Positions 9,272 through 18,717 of a DNA stretch of 40,709 nucleotides are shown here, piece after piece (the stretch's first letter is position 1; each line of letters begins with the position of its first letter). Both the position numbers and the translations under genes were made by a program. Under the pieces are notes generated by a model. That model saw only the letters and a program-made list of their open reading frames with translations, searched no databases and had not been told where the DNA came from. Source of the DNA: Aquirufa sp. (GTDB lineage: Bacteria > Bacteroidota > Bacteroidia > Cytophagales > Spirosomataceae); contig JAURHT010000006.1 of assembly GCA_030833145.1 (NCBI GenBank), forward strand, positions 1 through 40,709. The letters are read 5' to 3'.

Positions 9272-9288
9272 GAAAAGCTTCGCTTTTC
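9272..9288 (-). repeat. Short inverted repeat abutting the dnaJ stop codon
   Basis: Seven-bp arms GAAAAGC / GCTTTTC with loop TTC (GAA in dnaJ sense). The first base of the hairpin in dnaJ sense is the G of the TAG stop. It resembles the stop-codon inverted repeats at four other gene ends in this window, but is short enough that chance is possible. Confidence 0.6.
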
Positions 9289-10448
9289 TATGAAAACATA
9301 TCCCTCACCTTATGAAAGAATCCTTTCTCCGATTTCCCAGGTTGTGGGGCGAAGTTAGGGGAGTTACGTAATTTTTCTAATAACTCGGTTTCCTCTTTGC
9401 TCACTTGCTTAGGTGTCCAAATGTTCACGTGCACTAATTGATCGCCGATCGAGTATCCGTTTAGTTCTTTGATCCCTTTGCCTTTTAAGCGGAGAATTTT
9501 ACCACTTTGTGTTCCAGCGTCTAAGGTAATCTTTGCTTTTCCACTGATGGTAGGAACTTCTACGGAGGTGCCTAAGGCAGCATCCACGAAGTTGACGTAA
9601 AGATCATAGATCACGTTGTTGCCGTCGCGGTGCAATAGATCGTGTGCTTCTTCTTCAATGACGATTAATAAGTCACCGGCTACGCCACCACGAGGGGGAA
9701 CGTTTCCTTTTCCAGACATCGACAGCTGCATATCGTTTGAAACGCCAGCTGGGATTTTGATCGGGATGATTTCTTCTTCTAATACGCGTCCTTCACCAAA
9801 GCAATCGCCACATTTTGCCCCTACGGATTTACCTTCACCATTACAATGAGGGCAGGTAGAAGAAGTGACCATTTGGCCTAGCATCGTTTGTTGTACTTGA
9901 CGTACTTGACCTGAACCTTGGCAAGTGCCGCAGGTTTTTAAGTCTGTTCCGTTTTTAGATCCGTTACCGGAGCATGATTTACAAGCGACGTGGCGCTTTA
10001 CCTTGATTTTCTTTTCAACACCGTTTGCGATCTCCTCTAAATTCAATTTGAGTTTGATACGCAGGTCGGTTCCTTTGCGCTGACGTCTTCCGCCGCCACG
10101 ACCTTGGTTAAAGAAGCTACCGAATGGGCTATCATCGCCACCACCGAAAATATCTCCAAATTGCGAGAAGATATCCTCCATGTTCATTCCGCCACCGCCA
10201 AAACCGCCGCCAGCTGCGCCACCCATTCCAGCGTGACCGAAACGGTCGTATTGCGCTTTCTTTTGGGAATTACTCAAAACCTCATAGGCTTCCGCTGCTT
10301 CCTTGAATTTTTCTTCTGCTTCCTTGTTATCCGGATTCTTATCTGGATGGTACTTCACCGCCATTTTGCGGTAAGCCTTCTTGATCTCGTCCTCCGATGC
10401 GGATTTAGAAACTCCTAAAATCTCGTAATAATCTCTTTTTTGCGCCAT
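9288..10448 (-). CDS. dnaJ: Chaperone protein DnaJ
   Basis: Hsp40 co-chaperone that stimulates the DnaK ATPase and delivers unfolded proteins. It has an N-terminal J domain with HPD at residues 34-36, a Gly/Phe-rich linker (about 75-120), a zinc-binding region with four CxxCxGxG-type repeats ([32 protein letters not shown]) and two C-terminal substrate-binding domains. Length 386 is normal for the full type I protein. It starts 6 nt after the grpE stop, so grpE-dnaJ is an operon. Its 3' end carries a hairpin at the stop codon, a heptad array and the bidirectional terminator at 9195. Confidence 0.98.
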   Translation of the reverse strand: MAQKRDYYEILGVSKSASEDEIKKAYRKMAVKYHPDKNPDNKEAEEKFKEAAEAYEVLSNSQKKAQYDRFGHAGMGGAAGGGFGGGGMNMEDIFSQFGDIFGGGDDSPFGSFFNQGRGGGRRQRKGTDLRIKLKLNLEEIANGVEKKIKVKRHVACKSCSGNGSKNGTDLKTCGTCQGSGQVRQVQQTMLGQMVTSSTCPHCNGEGKSVGAKCGDCFGEGRVLEEEIIPIKIPAGVSNDMQLSMSGKGNVPPRGGVAGDLLIVIEEEAHDLLHRDGNNVIYDLYVNFVDAALGTSVEVPTISGKAKITLDAGTQSGKILRLKGKGIKELNGYSIGDQLVHVNIWTPKQVSKEETELLEKLRNSPNFAPQPGKSEKGFFHKVRDMFS

Positions 10449-10454
10449 TATCTA

Positions 10455-10964
10455 TTAATTTCCAACCACCACTTTCGCAAAGCGGATGACCTTTTCATTC
10501 AATGTATATCCTTTTTCAACTACTTCGACCACTTTGCCTTTTTCCTCTTCAGATGGGGCAGGGAATTGCGTAATGCAGTCGTGGATTTCTGCGTCGAATA
10601 CTTCGCCTTTAGCCGGTAATTCTTTCAACCCTTTGGATTGTAAAATGTTACCGATCTTTGCGAAGATTAATTGCGTTCCTTCAGAGATCTCTCCTTCAGG
10701 AGCGTTGGCTAACGCACGCTCGTAGTCATCAATGACAGGCAATAAGTCAACGATTAAACGTTCCGATGCGGTTTGTATGAGCTCTATTTTCTCTTTAGCC
10801 GTACGTTTACGGAAATTTTCGAAGTCTGAATACAGGCGAAGGTATTTCTCCTTCATCTCTGCTAATTCATCGACAGGTGCCGTTTCTTCCGTTTCTGGGC
10901 ATGTTTCTTCTGTTTGATTGATAATTTCTTCCTCAGGCGTTTGTTCGTTTTCTTTCTTTTTCAT
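10455..10964 (-). CDS. grpE: Nucleotide exchange factor GrpE
   Basis: Releases ADP from DnaK. The protein has 169 residues: an acidic, disordered N-terminus rich in Glu and Thr, a long coiled coil (about 35-90, containing KYLRLYSDFENFRKR) and a C-terminal beta domain ending with GYTLNEKVIRFAKVVVG, the GrpE signature. It is first gene of the grpE-dnaJ operon. The start at 10964 lies only 4 nt after a strong -7 box, which suggests a leaderless mRNA. No CIRCE element is visible in the 102-nt upstream gap, so classical HrcA control is not supported here. Confidence 0.97.
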   Translation of the reverse strand: MKKKENEQTPEEEIINQTEETCPETEETAPVDELAEMKEKYLRLYSDFENFRKRTAKEKIELIQTASERLIVDLLPVIDDYERALANAPEGEISEGTQLIFAKIGNILQSKGLKELPAKGEVFDAEIHDCITQFPAPSEEEKGKVVEVVEKGYTLNEKVIRFAKVVVGN

Positions 10965-10968
10965 GATA

Positions 10969-11000
10969 CAAAATTACGATTGCGTTCTTCCCTTTACAAA
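10969..11000 (-). promoter_or_regulatory. Promoter of grpE-dnaJ, with the -7 box 4 nt from the start codon
   Basis: On the minus strand TTTG (plus 10997-11000), 20 nt, then TAATTTTG (plus 10969-10976), an excellent match to the Bacteroidota consensus. The box ends 4 nt before the grpE ATG, so transcription should begin at or next to the start codon. Confidence 0.7.
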
Positions 11001-11028
11001 TTCAATACCAAAAACAATTTTCTGACAC

Positions 11029-11061
11029 TTTGGCATAAATGAAATGACCTTCGTAATTTTA
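11029..11061 (+). promoter_or_regulatory. Candidate promoter of queG
   Basis: TTTG at 11029-11032, 21 nt, then TAATTTTA at 11054-11061 (one mismatch to TAnnTTTG). It ends 5 nt before the queG ATG and shares the short gap with the divergent grpE promoter. Confidence 0.5.
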
Positions 11062-11066
11062 AACAA

Positions 11067-11984
11067 ATGTCAAAAAGTCCTGCAGATATTTCCCGTTTAA
11101 TTAAGGCCAAAGCACAGTCTTTTGGTTTTGCCTTTTGCGGTATTTCAGAGGCCGGATTCTTAGAAGAAGAGGCCCCGCGTTTAGAAGCTTGGTTGAACTC
11201 AAATCAACACGGTGAAATGGCCTATATGGCGAATCATTTTGATAAACGATTAGATCCTAGAAAGCTGGTAGACGGTTGCCAAACCGTCATTTCTCTAGTC
11301 TACAATTATTTTCCGGCAGAAGAAATCGCGGTAAATGATTTCAAGATTTCAAAATATGCTTATGGCGAAGATTACCACCGGGTCATCAAGGACAAGATGC
11401 AAGCGTTATGGGATGCTTTGCAGACGGAACTAGGTGAGTTTTCGGGGAGGATGTTTGTCGATTCTGCACCTGTGTTAGAAAAAGCGTGGGCGAAGAAGTC
11501 TGGTTTGGGTTGGATAGGGAAGAATGCGAATTTGATTATTCCGAAAAAGGGGAGTTTTTATTTCCTAGCAGAGCTCCTGATTGATGTGAAGGCAATTCCA
11601 GATGGTCCTATAAAGGATTTTTGTGGCACCTGTACGCGTTGCATTGACGCTTGTCCTACGGAGGCCATTACACCTTATGTGGTGGATGGAAGCAAATGCA
11701 TTTCCTATTTTACGATTGAGTTAAAGGATCAGATGCCGGCCAGTTTGCAGGGGGATTTTCAAAACTGGATTTTTGGCTGTGATATTTGCCAAGATGTGTG
11801 TCCTTGGAATCGATTTTCGAAGCCGCACCATGAACCAAGATTTGAAGCGAATCTACAAGATGTGGATTGGGAGGGCTTGTCTGAGGAAGTGTTTCAAACG
11901 CTTTTTCAATATTCAGCAATTAAGCGAACAAAGTTAAAGGGCCTTCAACGAAACATTGATTTCGTGAAAAAAAAGTGGCCGTGA
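11067..11984 (+). CDS. queG: Epoxyqueuosine reductase (QueG)
   Basis: Iron-sulfur and cobalamin enzyme for the last step of queuosine synthesis at tRNA position 34. The family active-site stretch is [21 protein letters not shown] (Asp132 is the likely proton donor by family analogy). It has two ferredoxin-type clusters: Cys186, Cys189, Cys192, Cys196 and Cys238, Cys241, Cys245 with Cys211. At 305 residues it lacks the C-terminal HEAT-like extension of the Bacillus protein, like many relatives in this phylum. The stop codon lies inside the terminator stem at 11971-11999. Confidence 0.95.
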   Translation: MSKSPADISRLIKAKAQSFGFAFCGISEAGFLEEEAPRLEAWLNSNQHGEMAYMANHFDKRLDPRKLVDGCQTVISLVYNYFPAEEIAVNDFKISKYAYGEDYHRVIKDKMQALWDALQTELGEFSGRMFVDSAPVLEKAWAKKSGLGWIGKNANLIIPKKGSFYFLAELLIDVKAIPDGPIKDFCGTCTRCIDACPTEAITPYVVDGSKCISYFTIELKDQMPASLQGDFQNWIFGCDICQDVCPWNRFSKPHHEPRFEANLQDVDWEGLSEEVFQTLFQYSAIKRTKLKGLQRNIDFVKKKWP

Positions 11985-11999
11985 ATCCACGGCCCTTTT
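11971..11999. terminator. Bidirectional terminator between queG and the GntR-type gene
   Basis: Stem GGCCGTG / CACGGCC with loop AATC, extended by an A run and a T run after one mismatch. The queG stop TGA (11982-11984) forms the end of the left arm. Confidence 0.85.
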
Positions 12000-12015
12000 C
12001 AAGCAAAATAAAACC

Positions 12016-13038
12016 CTAAAGTGAATTTCGTATAATCAGGCTAGGTTCGATGACCTCTACCGTCTTTTGATTGTTAAGGATCATTTCGGCCGCCTTTTGG
12101 CCTAACTTCTCCGGATGAGTACTCACCACCGTAATTCCTCCGGCTATTATTTCCTTGAAGGGATGATCATTCAAGGAAATGATGCCAATATCTTTACCTA
12201 AAGACCAGTTCTTTTTCTCCGCGTATTTGATAGCCTGGAAAAGATCGGTATCTGACAAAGTGAAATAAATCTCCTTTTGTTGAAAATCGTCCTCTTCTAG
12301 GCCATCTAATACTTGGAATTTCAATGAATTCGCTTCGCAGAATTCACTACACGCATTGATTAATTCAGGATCGAAGTATTCATCTTCGCTCAAAACTAAA
12401 TTAAGACTGCGGTACTTATTAAACAGGTTTAGTTGGGTATTAAAAATCTTTTTTAGTGAAGGATTCGGCGGGCAAATCAGACTAGAATGACGGATGGTTC
12501 CAAAGTTTTGGTCCAATAAAATCAAGCGATCCCCCGCTATTTTCTGTAAAATCTTCACCGTTTCTTCATCCTCATCGATTAAATGGGGCTGAATCAGGTA
12601 GTAATGGTAATTGCCTAATTGTTGTCCAATGATTTCTTTGAACTCTCTCGGCTTGTATTGGTAGGTATAAATATCCACCATCACATTTTTGCCAAAATGA
12701 TCGAGAAAGGCATTGTACAAGGTTTGATTTGTTTCTGTCATCCGACCAATCAAGAAAAGAACTTTCGTCTTTACCTTCAAGCTCGACTCAGAGATGAAAT
12801 AACCTTTGCGGAAAATGGACGTGATTGCCCCCATTTTATGTAATTCGGTATAAGCTCTTTCCACCGTATCGCGGGAAAGGTAACACTCTTCCGAAGCTTC
12901 ATTAATAGACGGCAATCGCTCGCCAGGTTTTAATTCTCCCATCTCAATATCCTGCAAAAGTGAATTCACTAGTTGCTGGTATTTAGGAAGTTTATTTCCT
13001 GAATTCTTTACGTTAAATGAAACAAATGTTTTATTCAT
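12016..13038 (-). CDS. GntR-type transcriptional regulator with a periplasmic-binding-protein-like sensor domain
   Basis: A 340-residue regulator. The N-terminal winged helix (about residues 15-80) has the GntR signature: YQQLVNSLLQDIEMGELKPG, then LPSINEASEECYLSRDTVERAY. The rest resembles a LacI/RbsB-type ligand-binding fold (KVLFLIGRMTETNQTLY near its start, DIGIISLNDHPFKEIIAGGITVV near its end), so it probably senses a small sugar-like molecule. The ATG at 13038 is preferred over one 51 nt further upstream because it starts right before the family N-terminus and a -7 box lies between the two. It is divergent from the hybrid sensor kinase at 13189 and may regulate it. The ligand cannot be named. 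Confidence 0.85.
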   Translation of the reverse strand: MNKTFVSFNVKNSGNKLPKYQQLVNSLLQDIEMGELKPGERLPSINEASEECYLSRDTVERAYTELHKMGAITSIFRKGYFISESSLKVKTKVLFLIGRMTETNQTLYNAFLDHFGKNVMVDIYTYQYKPREFKEIIGQQLGNYHYYLIQPHLIDEDEETVKILQKIAGDRLILLDQNFGTIRHSSLICPPNPSLKKIFNTQLNLFNKYRSLNLVLSEDEYFDPELINACSEFCEANSLKFQVLDGLEEDDFQQKEIYFTLSDTDLFQAIKYAEKKNWSLGKDIGIISLNDHPFKEIIAGGITVVSTHPEKLGQKAAEMILNNQKTVEVIEPSLIIRNSL

Positions 13039-13059
13039 GTCGAAGAAAAATTCTTGTTT

Positions 13060-13067
13060 CAAAATTA
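13060..13067 (-). promoter_or_regulatory. Candidate -7 box for the GntR-type gene
   Basis: TAATTTTG on the minus strand, a perfect TAnnTTTG, ending 21 nt before the ATG at 13038. No convincing -33 element is seen. On the plus strand a weaker TAATTTTA at 13173-13180 could serve the divergent kinase gene. Confidence 0.4.
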
Positions 13068-13188
13068 CAGTTATGGCATGGTGTAGCATAGGACGAATCT
13101 TTCAAATTCGAGGACAATTCTTGCAATTACGTATTTCAGGATAAATCCGTCCAATTTCCTGGTAATATTCCCTAATTTTAAGAATCGA

Positions 13189-16100
13189 ATGAAAAGACTA
13201 TTTTTCTTCTTGACCCTATGCAGTTTTTTGAGTCTTCAGGCTCAAAAGCAGACGCGTTATGAACGATTAAGTACGGCCTCCGGATTATCCCAAAGTTCAG
13301 TTTATAAAATAATCCAAGACAAGAAAGGTTTTCTTTGGTTTGCCACCGGCGATGGTTTGAATCGATACGATGGACATAATTTCAAGATTTACCGAAATGA
13401 TCCGAGTGATCCGAAAACACTGAGTGGGAGTGAAATTTTTACGGTTGCAGAAGACGATGAAGGTAATTTATGGGTGGGAACACGTAATTCAGGATTAAAT
13501 AAAATTGAATTAGCTACCGGAAAAATCACGCGCTTTACGAAAGGACCTACCGGGCAAGATTTGTCCAATTCTAATATCCCAAGTATTCTCAATATCGGTA
13601 AAGGAAGAATAGGAGTGGCCGTAATAGGGCTTGGGTATTTAGTCTATGATATTCGAACGAATCAACTCATCAAGGCTGAATCAGAGTGGAATAATCCATT
13701 AGTGAAGGAAGTGGCTCGTTTGTTCAAGCATTCTTCTGGTACGGTTTGGATGGGAACTAGGACAGGGTATTTAGTATCTCAGTTGAATGCGCACAGTTAT
13801 ATTCCTTATCAATTTGGGGCGAATAATTACCGGGTACGCGCACTTTTGGAAACGAAAAATGGGGATATTTTGGTGGGAACAGATGGTCGGGGTATTTATC
13901 GATTCACGCCAAAGACCCAGCAATTCAAGGTCGTTTTCTACCAATCCTCTGACCCTTTATCCCGTCAGAATATTGTGACTTCAATGGCCAAAGACGCGCT
14001 ACAAAATCTCTGGATAGGTACGGATAACGGGGTTTATAAGCTGAATGGAGAAGATTTTAAATCCTACACCAATATACCTTCGAACCCCGATCCAGAATTA
14101 GGGCTATCGTCCAATTCTGTGATGAGTCTCTTTACGGATGCGAATCAAAACACCTGGGTGGGTACTTGGGAAGCCGGATTGAATATTTCCTTTTTCCAAA
14201 AGCCTCGCTTTGCCGTCCTCCGATACAAGCCCAATACGCTGCAAGGGTTACTCAGTAATAAGGTTAGTACATTGCTAGCAGATGGCGATAAAGGTGTTTG
14301 GGTAGGAAGTAATGTGGGTTTATCCTATTTCAATCATAAAACAGGCCAGGTAACGCATTATCTCCAAAGTGCTTCCAGTAATAAGTTGAACTCCACAGAG
14401 ACCTACGATGTGAACTTTATCTATCCTGCGGGTGATGGTGGTGTGTGGGTAGGATTATGGGGTAAAGGGATTAATTTATTTACGAGGGACCACCAGCTGA
14501 AGGATTTCCCCTTCAAACCCGGAATTCGAGAGGCTAATTTTAATACGTTAGAATCTTTTAATGGCGAGTTTCTATTAGGGACTGCCGGAATGGGCGTAGT
14601 TGTTTTTAATCCATTGACCAAGCAATACCGAGTGCCTTTTGCAGAATTAGGTAAGAATAATTTCTTAAACAAATCAATTGCAGCCATTCAAGTATTAAAT
14701 GGGAATGAGATTTGGGTAGGAACGGTGGGTTTCGGATTATATGTGTATGAATTGAACACAGGGAAATTGCGTCATTATGTGAAATCAGCTGAGGCTGGAG
14801 CCTTGAGTTATAATCATGTGAATAAAATTTACCAAGATCGGCAGCATCGAATTTGGGTAATGACGCAGGGTGGTGGTTTGAATCAATACTTGGGACCTGA
14901 TAAAGGGTTTAAAGTCTATACGGTAAATAATGGGCTAGGAAGTAATTCGTTAAGGGGAATGGTGGAGGATGCCAAAGGGGATTTGTGGTTCACCACCAAT
15001 GGCGGGATATCGAAGATGGATGGAAGGACCTTGAAATTTGTCAATTTCGAAGAAGCGGATGGATTGCAAGGGAAGGAGTTTATGACGAATGCCATTGCGA
15101 AGAATTACCAAAATTGGTTGTTTTTTGGCGGCGTTAATGGGCTGAATTACTTGAAATCTGACAGTTTGCGAATGCGATTAGACGTTCCTCCTGTCTATTT
15201 TACGAAGCTCAAAATCTTTAATAAAGACGTAGAACCAGGTGAAGAAAATTCCCCTTTGACCTACGATATTTTGTCCACGAAACACCTGGTGTTGCAGCCG
15301 GACCAATCGGTATTTAGTCTGGATTTTGTGGCGTTAGAATACCAGAGACCTAAAAACAACCGCTATGCCTACTACCTTGAGGGCTTTGAGAAAGAGTGGA
15401 ATTTAGTGGGAACTCAACGATCCGTGACCTATACAAACTTGAGTCCAGGGGATTATATATTCAAAGTAAAGGCGAGTAATTCTGATGGTATTTGGGCTGA
15501 GAAACCCTATGAATTAAAAATAACGGTCTTACCACCTTGGTACCGCACCTGGTGGGCTTATCTTCTTTATGTTATTCTCTTGGCTGCCGTTATATATGCG
15601 TTTATCCGGGAGGTCCGAGTGAGAGAGGCTTTCAGAACGGATATACGTTTAAAGGAGATCGAGAAGGAACGTATTCAGGAATTAGAGCAAGTGAAGACGC
15701 ATTTCTTTACTAACATCTCGCACGAGTTGCGAACGCCTTTGACCCTCATTACCAGTCCATTAGAAAAGTATTTTATCTCGAATGCGAGTCTGAATAAAGA
15801 CCAAAAGACCAAGATTAATTCGATTTACCAGAATGCCCAAAAACTGCTGAGACTCATCAATCAGTTGCTTGATTTGTCTAAAATTGAATCCGGAAACGTT
15901 CAACCCGTCGTGGAGAAGCACGATTTGATTCGTCAATTGCATTCGATCAAACAAAGCTTCGATGCTTATGCTCAACAAAAGCAGATTAAATTGAAGTGGG
16001 ACGCACCGGTGGAATCTTTATTCGTGTACTACGATGCTGACATCATCGAAAAGTGCGTCACGAATCTGTTATCGAATGCCTTTAAATTCACTCCGGAGGA

Positions 16101-17235
16101 AGGAATCATTGGGATTCGGTTGGAATTGCACAAGGTGTACCAAGGCACAACAGAATCCATTAATCGCGTTTCGATTCACGTTTCGGATACGGGAAAGGGC
16201 ATTAGTGCGGAACATATTCAGCATATTTTCGACCGCTTTTACCAGATTCCTGAGAAAGTGGATCGCGTGGGAACGGGAGTAGGGCTTTCTTTGTGTAAAG
16301 AATTGATGGAGGTGCATCGGGGATCGATTGAGGTCCAAAGTGATCTTGGTGCGGGTTCTGACTTTAAAATCCATTTCCCTGTCACGCTGGAGGCCTTTGA
16401 TCCGGCGTGGGTAAAATCGGGGTCGAAAGAAGTCAAAGAGTCAATAAGTCAAAAAGTCGACTCAGCCCAGGTTATTGAGCAAGAGAAGCAGATCCTATTA
16501 ATCGTAGAAGATCACACCGAAATGCGGGCCTTTATTCGCGAGATTTTTGAAGGAACCTTCCAAGTGATAGAGGCCGATAGAGGGGAGACTGGCTTAGAAA
16601 TGGCCTTGACCTATTTACCTGATGTAGTCATTACGGATTGGATGATGCCGGGAATGTCTGGGGTAAACTTGTGCAAGGAAATTCGCAAAAATGCCAAAAC
16701 AAGTCATATTCCAGTGGTTATTTTGACCTCTAAAAGTTCTCAAGAAAGCCAAATCGAAGGAATGCAGTCTGGCGCGGATGATTTTATTTCCAAACCATTC
16801 CACGCGGATATTTTGGAATTAAGAGTGGCTAAATTACTGGAAGCCAAAGAGCGTCTGCGCAAAAGCTGGCAAGAATCTGTTCTGAATCAAGATTTACAGA
16901 AGGAAGTCATATTTGAAGATGAATTCCTGTCTAAAGCAACGCAGGTTGTTATTGCCCATCTGGATGAGGTGGATTTCGATGTGGAGCATTTGGAACAGGC
17001 AATGGATATGAGCAAAATGCAGCTGTATCGAAAATTGAAAATGTTAACTTCGCTGGCTGGAAACGAATTTATTCGCTCGATCCGTTTACAACAGGCTCGA
17101 TTATTATTAGAAAAAGGCCAATTGAATGTGTCTGAAATCGCCTACCAAGTAGGATTTAATGACCCTGCCTATTTCACGCGTGCCTTTAAAAAACAATACG
17201 GATTCGCTCCTAAAACATTCCTTACTAAAAAATAA
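13189..17235 (+). CDS. Hybrid two-component system protein: propeller sensor, histidine kinase, receiver and AraC DNA-binding domain
   Basis: One-protein signalling system of 1348 residues (HTCS type). In order: signal peptide (MKRLFFFLTLCSFLSLQAQ); about a dozen propeller repeats with WVGT/WIGT motifs (about 25-680), the periplasmic sensor; a Y_Y_Y domain (about 700-780); a membrane span near 788-806; a dimerisation/phosphoacceptor domain with His845 in SHELRTPL; an ATPase domain (NLLSNAFKFTPEEG, DTGKGIS, GTGVGLSLCKEL); a receiver domain from about 1100 with Asp1150 in VITDWMMPG and Lys in SKPFHADIL; and a C-terminal AraC-type helix-turn-helix (about 1245-1348). All key residues are present. 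HTCS proteins usually control nearby polysaccharide-use genes, but no SusC/SusD pair is seen; the S1/P1-type nuclease gene starts 1 nt after its stop. Confidence 0.95.
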   Translation: MKRLFFFLTLCSFLSLQAQKQTRYERLSTASGLSQSSVYKIIQDKKGFLWFATGDGLNRYDGHNFKIYRNDPSDPKTLSGSEIFTVAEDDEGNLWVGTRNSGLNKIELATGKITRFTKGPTGQDLSNSNIPSILNIGKGRIGVAVIGLGYLVYDIRTNQLIKAESEWNNPLVKEVARLFKHSSGTVWMGTRTGYLVSQLNAHSYIPYQFGANNYRVRALLETKNGDILVGTDGRGIYRFTPKTQQFKVVFYQSSDPLSRQNIVTSMAKDALQNLWIGTDNGVYKLNGEDFKSYTNIPSNPDPELGLSSNSVMSLFTDANQNTWVGTWEAGLNISFFQKPRFAVLRYKPNTLQGLLSNKVSTLLADGDKGVWVGSNVGLSYFNHKTGQVTHYLQSASSNKLNSTETYDVNFIYPAGDGGVWVGLWGKGINLFTRDHQLKDFPFKPGIREANFNTLESFNGEFLLGTAGMGVVVFNPLTKQYRVPFAELGKNNFLNKSIAAIQVLNGNEIWVGTVGFGLYVYELNTGKLRHYVKSAEAGALSYNHVNKIYQDRQHRIWVMTQGGGLNQYLGPDKGFKVYTVNNGLGSNSLRGMVEDAKGDLWFTTNGGISKMDGRTLKFVNFEEADGLQGKEFMTNAIAKNYQNWLFFGGVNGLNYLKSDSLRMRLDVPPVYFTKLKIFNKDVEPGEENSPLTYDILSTKHLVLQPDQSVFSLDFVALEYQRPKNNRYAYYLEGFEKEWNLVGTQRSVTYTNLSPGDYIFKVKASNSDGIWAEKPYELKITVLPPWYRTWWAYLLYVILLAAVIYAFIREVRVREAFRTDIRLKEIEKERIQELEQVKTHFFTNISHELRTPLTLITSPLEKYFISNASLNKDQKTKINSIYQNAQKLLRLINQLLDLSKIESGNVQPVVEKHDLIRQLHSIKQSFDAYAQQKQIKLKWDAPVESLFVYYDADIIEKCVTNLLSNAFKFTPEEGIIGIRLELHKVYQGTTESINRVSIHVSDTGKGISAEHIQHIFDRFYQIPEKVDRVGTGVGLSLCKELMEVHRGSIEVQSDLGAGSDFKIHFPVTLEAFDPAWVKSGSKEVKESISQKVDSAQVIEQEKQILLIVEDHTEMRAFIREIFEGTFQVIEADRGETGLEMALTYLPDVVITDWMMPGMSGVNLCKEIRKNAKTSHIPVVILTSKSSQESQIEGMQSGADDFISKPFHADILELRVAKLLEAKERLRKSWQESVLNQDLQKEVIFEDEFLSKATQVVIAHLDEVDFDVEHLEQAMDMSKMQLYRKLKMLTSLAGNEFIRSIRLQQARLLLEKGQLNVSEIAYQVGFNDPAYFTRAFKKQYGFAPKTFLTKK

Positions 17236-17236
17236 T

Positions 17237-18202
17237 ATGCGCAAATTATCCCTTGTTCTTGTCTGTGGTTTCTTGGTTTCTTGGGGCTTTTTAGCTCATA
17301 AAACCCTACAGCAGATCGCTATTTACCCTTTGCCGGCAGATTTAGGTCTGTTTTTCTATGCTAATCAAGATTACATTGTACAGCAATCCATTCGCCCTGA
17401 TGTGCGCCGTAAAGATGACAAGACAGAGGATTCAAAACATTATTTGGATATGGACGCGGAGGTTTTTGGTCCTAATTACAAGACAGACATTCCTCATGAT
17501 TTTAAACAAGCCGTGGCGAAATATTCTTTCGACAGTTTACGCAAAGAAGGTTTAGTGCCTTGGGAAGTGAATCGCGTTTATGGTCGTTTAGTCAATGCAT
17601 TTAAGCAGGAGATGCGTGATTCTGTCTTATTTTATGCGGCTGATTTAGGCCATTATGTATCAGATGCGCACGTTCCATTGCATACCACAAAGAATCATGA
17701 TGGTCAATTAACGAATCAAAAAGGGATGCACGTCCTGTGGGAATCCCTTGTTCCAGAAGCTCAATTAAAGAATTACGCCTTATATCAACCTCAAGCGGCA
17801 TCTTATATTGCCAAACCTCAGGATTTTATCTTCCAGGTCTTATTAGAGTCACACGCGATGCTACCAGAAATGTTTAAAGCCGAAACGGAAGTTCGTCAGG
17901 CCTTGGGGGAGGAGAAATCATTCAAAATGGTGGAGCGTTATGGCAAAACACAGCGTTATTACACAGATGAATTTATTCAAGCGTATGGTGCTAAGTTAGG
18001 ATCTTCGATACAGGCACGTATGATTCAATCTTCTCATCGAGTGGCGTCCTTTTGGTATTCGGCTTGGAAAGATGCGGGTTCACCTGCCTGGGTGACGAAG
18101 GAAATTAGTGCGGATAAGAAGGCGGCCTTTGAGTCTGAAAAAGCCCTTTGGAAGTCAAATACCTTGATTTCGACGGGACAACTACTTTCTTTGCACAAAT
18201 AA
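17237..18202 (+). CDS. S1/P1-type nuclease or zinc-dependent phospholipase C family protein, secreted
   Basis: A 321-residue secreted hydrolase. The signal peptide (MRKLSLVLVCGFLVS) would be cut just before Trp16, leaving WGFLAHK at the mature N-terminus. In the S1/P1 and phospholipase C family the N-terminal Trp and a His five residues later bind zinc, and both are in place (Trp16, His21). Other zinc-ligand motifs are HYLDMD, GHYVSDAHVPLHTT and GMHVLWE. The ATG lies 1 nt after the kinase stop, so the two are almost surely co-transcribed. Whether the substrate is nucleic acid or phospholipid cannot be read from the sequence. Its stop overlaps the next start (TAATG). Confidence 0.85.
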   Translation: MRKLSLVLVCGFLVSWGFLAHKTLQQIAIYPLPADLGLFFYANQDYIVQQSIRPDVRRKDDKTEDSKHYLDMDAEVFGPNYKTDIPHDFKQAVAKYSFDSLRKEGLVPWEVNRVYGRLVNAFKQEMRDSVLFYAADLGHYVSDAHVPLHTTKNHDGQLTNQKGMHVLWESLVPEAQLKNYALYQPQAASYIAKPQDFIFQVLLESHAMLPEMFKAETEVRQALGEEKSFKMVERYGKTQRYYTDEFIQAYGAKLGSSIQARMIQSSHRVASFWYSAWKDAGSPAWVTKEISADKKAAFESEKALWKSNTLISTGQLLSLHK

Positions 18203-18717
18203 TGCAACAAATTTTAGTCCTTTCTGATACCCATTCCTACCTCGATCCGCGTTTGATTCCACATGTGGAAGCCTGCGATCAGATTTGGCATGGGGGAGAT
18301 TGGGGCTCGGTGGCGGTGGCGGATACGCTGATGGGTTTTGGGAAGCCTGTGTATGGAGTTTATGGTAATATTGATGACCGAACTATTCGGAATATGTTTC
18401 CCAAAATCGCTCGATTCACCTGCGAGGAAGTGACTGTTGCCATGACACATATTGCGGGAGCGCCTTCGTCCTATAAACCAGATGCATTGGAGACTTTTTC
18501 GATGGGAATACCGATGATCTTTGTTTGCGGTCATTCGCACATTTTACAGGTAAAAAGGGATCAAAACCGCAATCAAATGCTCTTTTTGAACCCGGGTGCA
18601 GCAGGTCAACATGGATTTCATTCCGAGCAAACGGCGCTACAATTTAAGATTGATGGCAAACGGATTTTTGATATGGAGCTTATTCAAATGCCCCGCATTC
18701 ACACGAAAATTAAGTAG
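18202..18717 (+). CDS. YfcE/MJ0936-type metallophosphoesterase
   Basis: Cytoplasmic phosphodiesterase of 171 residues with the calcineurin-like metal-binding motifs in order: SDTHS, HGGDWG, YGNID, MTHIAG and CGHSHI, then LNPGAAG. The family hydrolyses simple phosphodiesters; the natural substrate is unknown. The ATG at 18202 overlaps the preceding stop as TAATG and begins directly with the first strand (MQQILVLSDTH), so longer in-frame starts upstream are rejected. Its position after a likely nuclease gene suggests, as inference only, shared handling of phosphodiester products. The last 8 nt overlap the 3' end of mnmA. Confidence 0.88.
   Translation: MQQILVLSDTHSYLDPRLIPHVEACDQIWHGGDWGSVAVADTLMGFGKPVYGVYGNIDDRTIRNMFPKIARFTCEEVTVAMTHIAGAPSSYKPDALETFSMGIPMIFVCGHSHILQVKRDQNRNQMLFLNPGAAGQHGFHSEQTALQFKIDGKRIFDMELIQMPRIHTKIK

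Noticed and set aside
10965..11066. CIRCE operator upstream of grpE
   Set aside because: No TTAGCACTC-N9-GAGTGCTAA-like inverted repeat is present in the gap.
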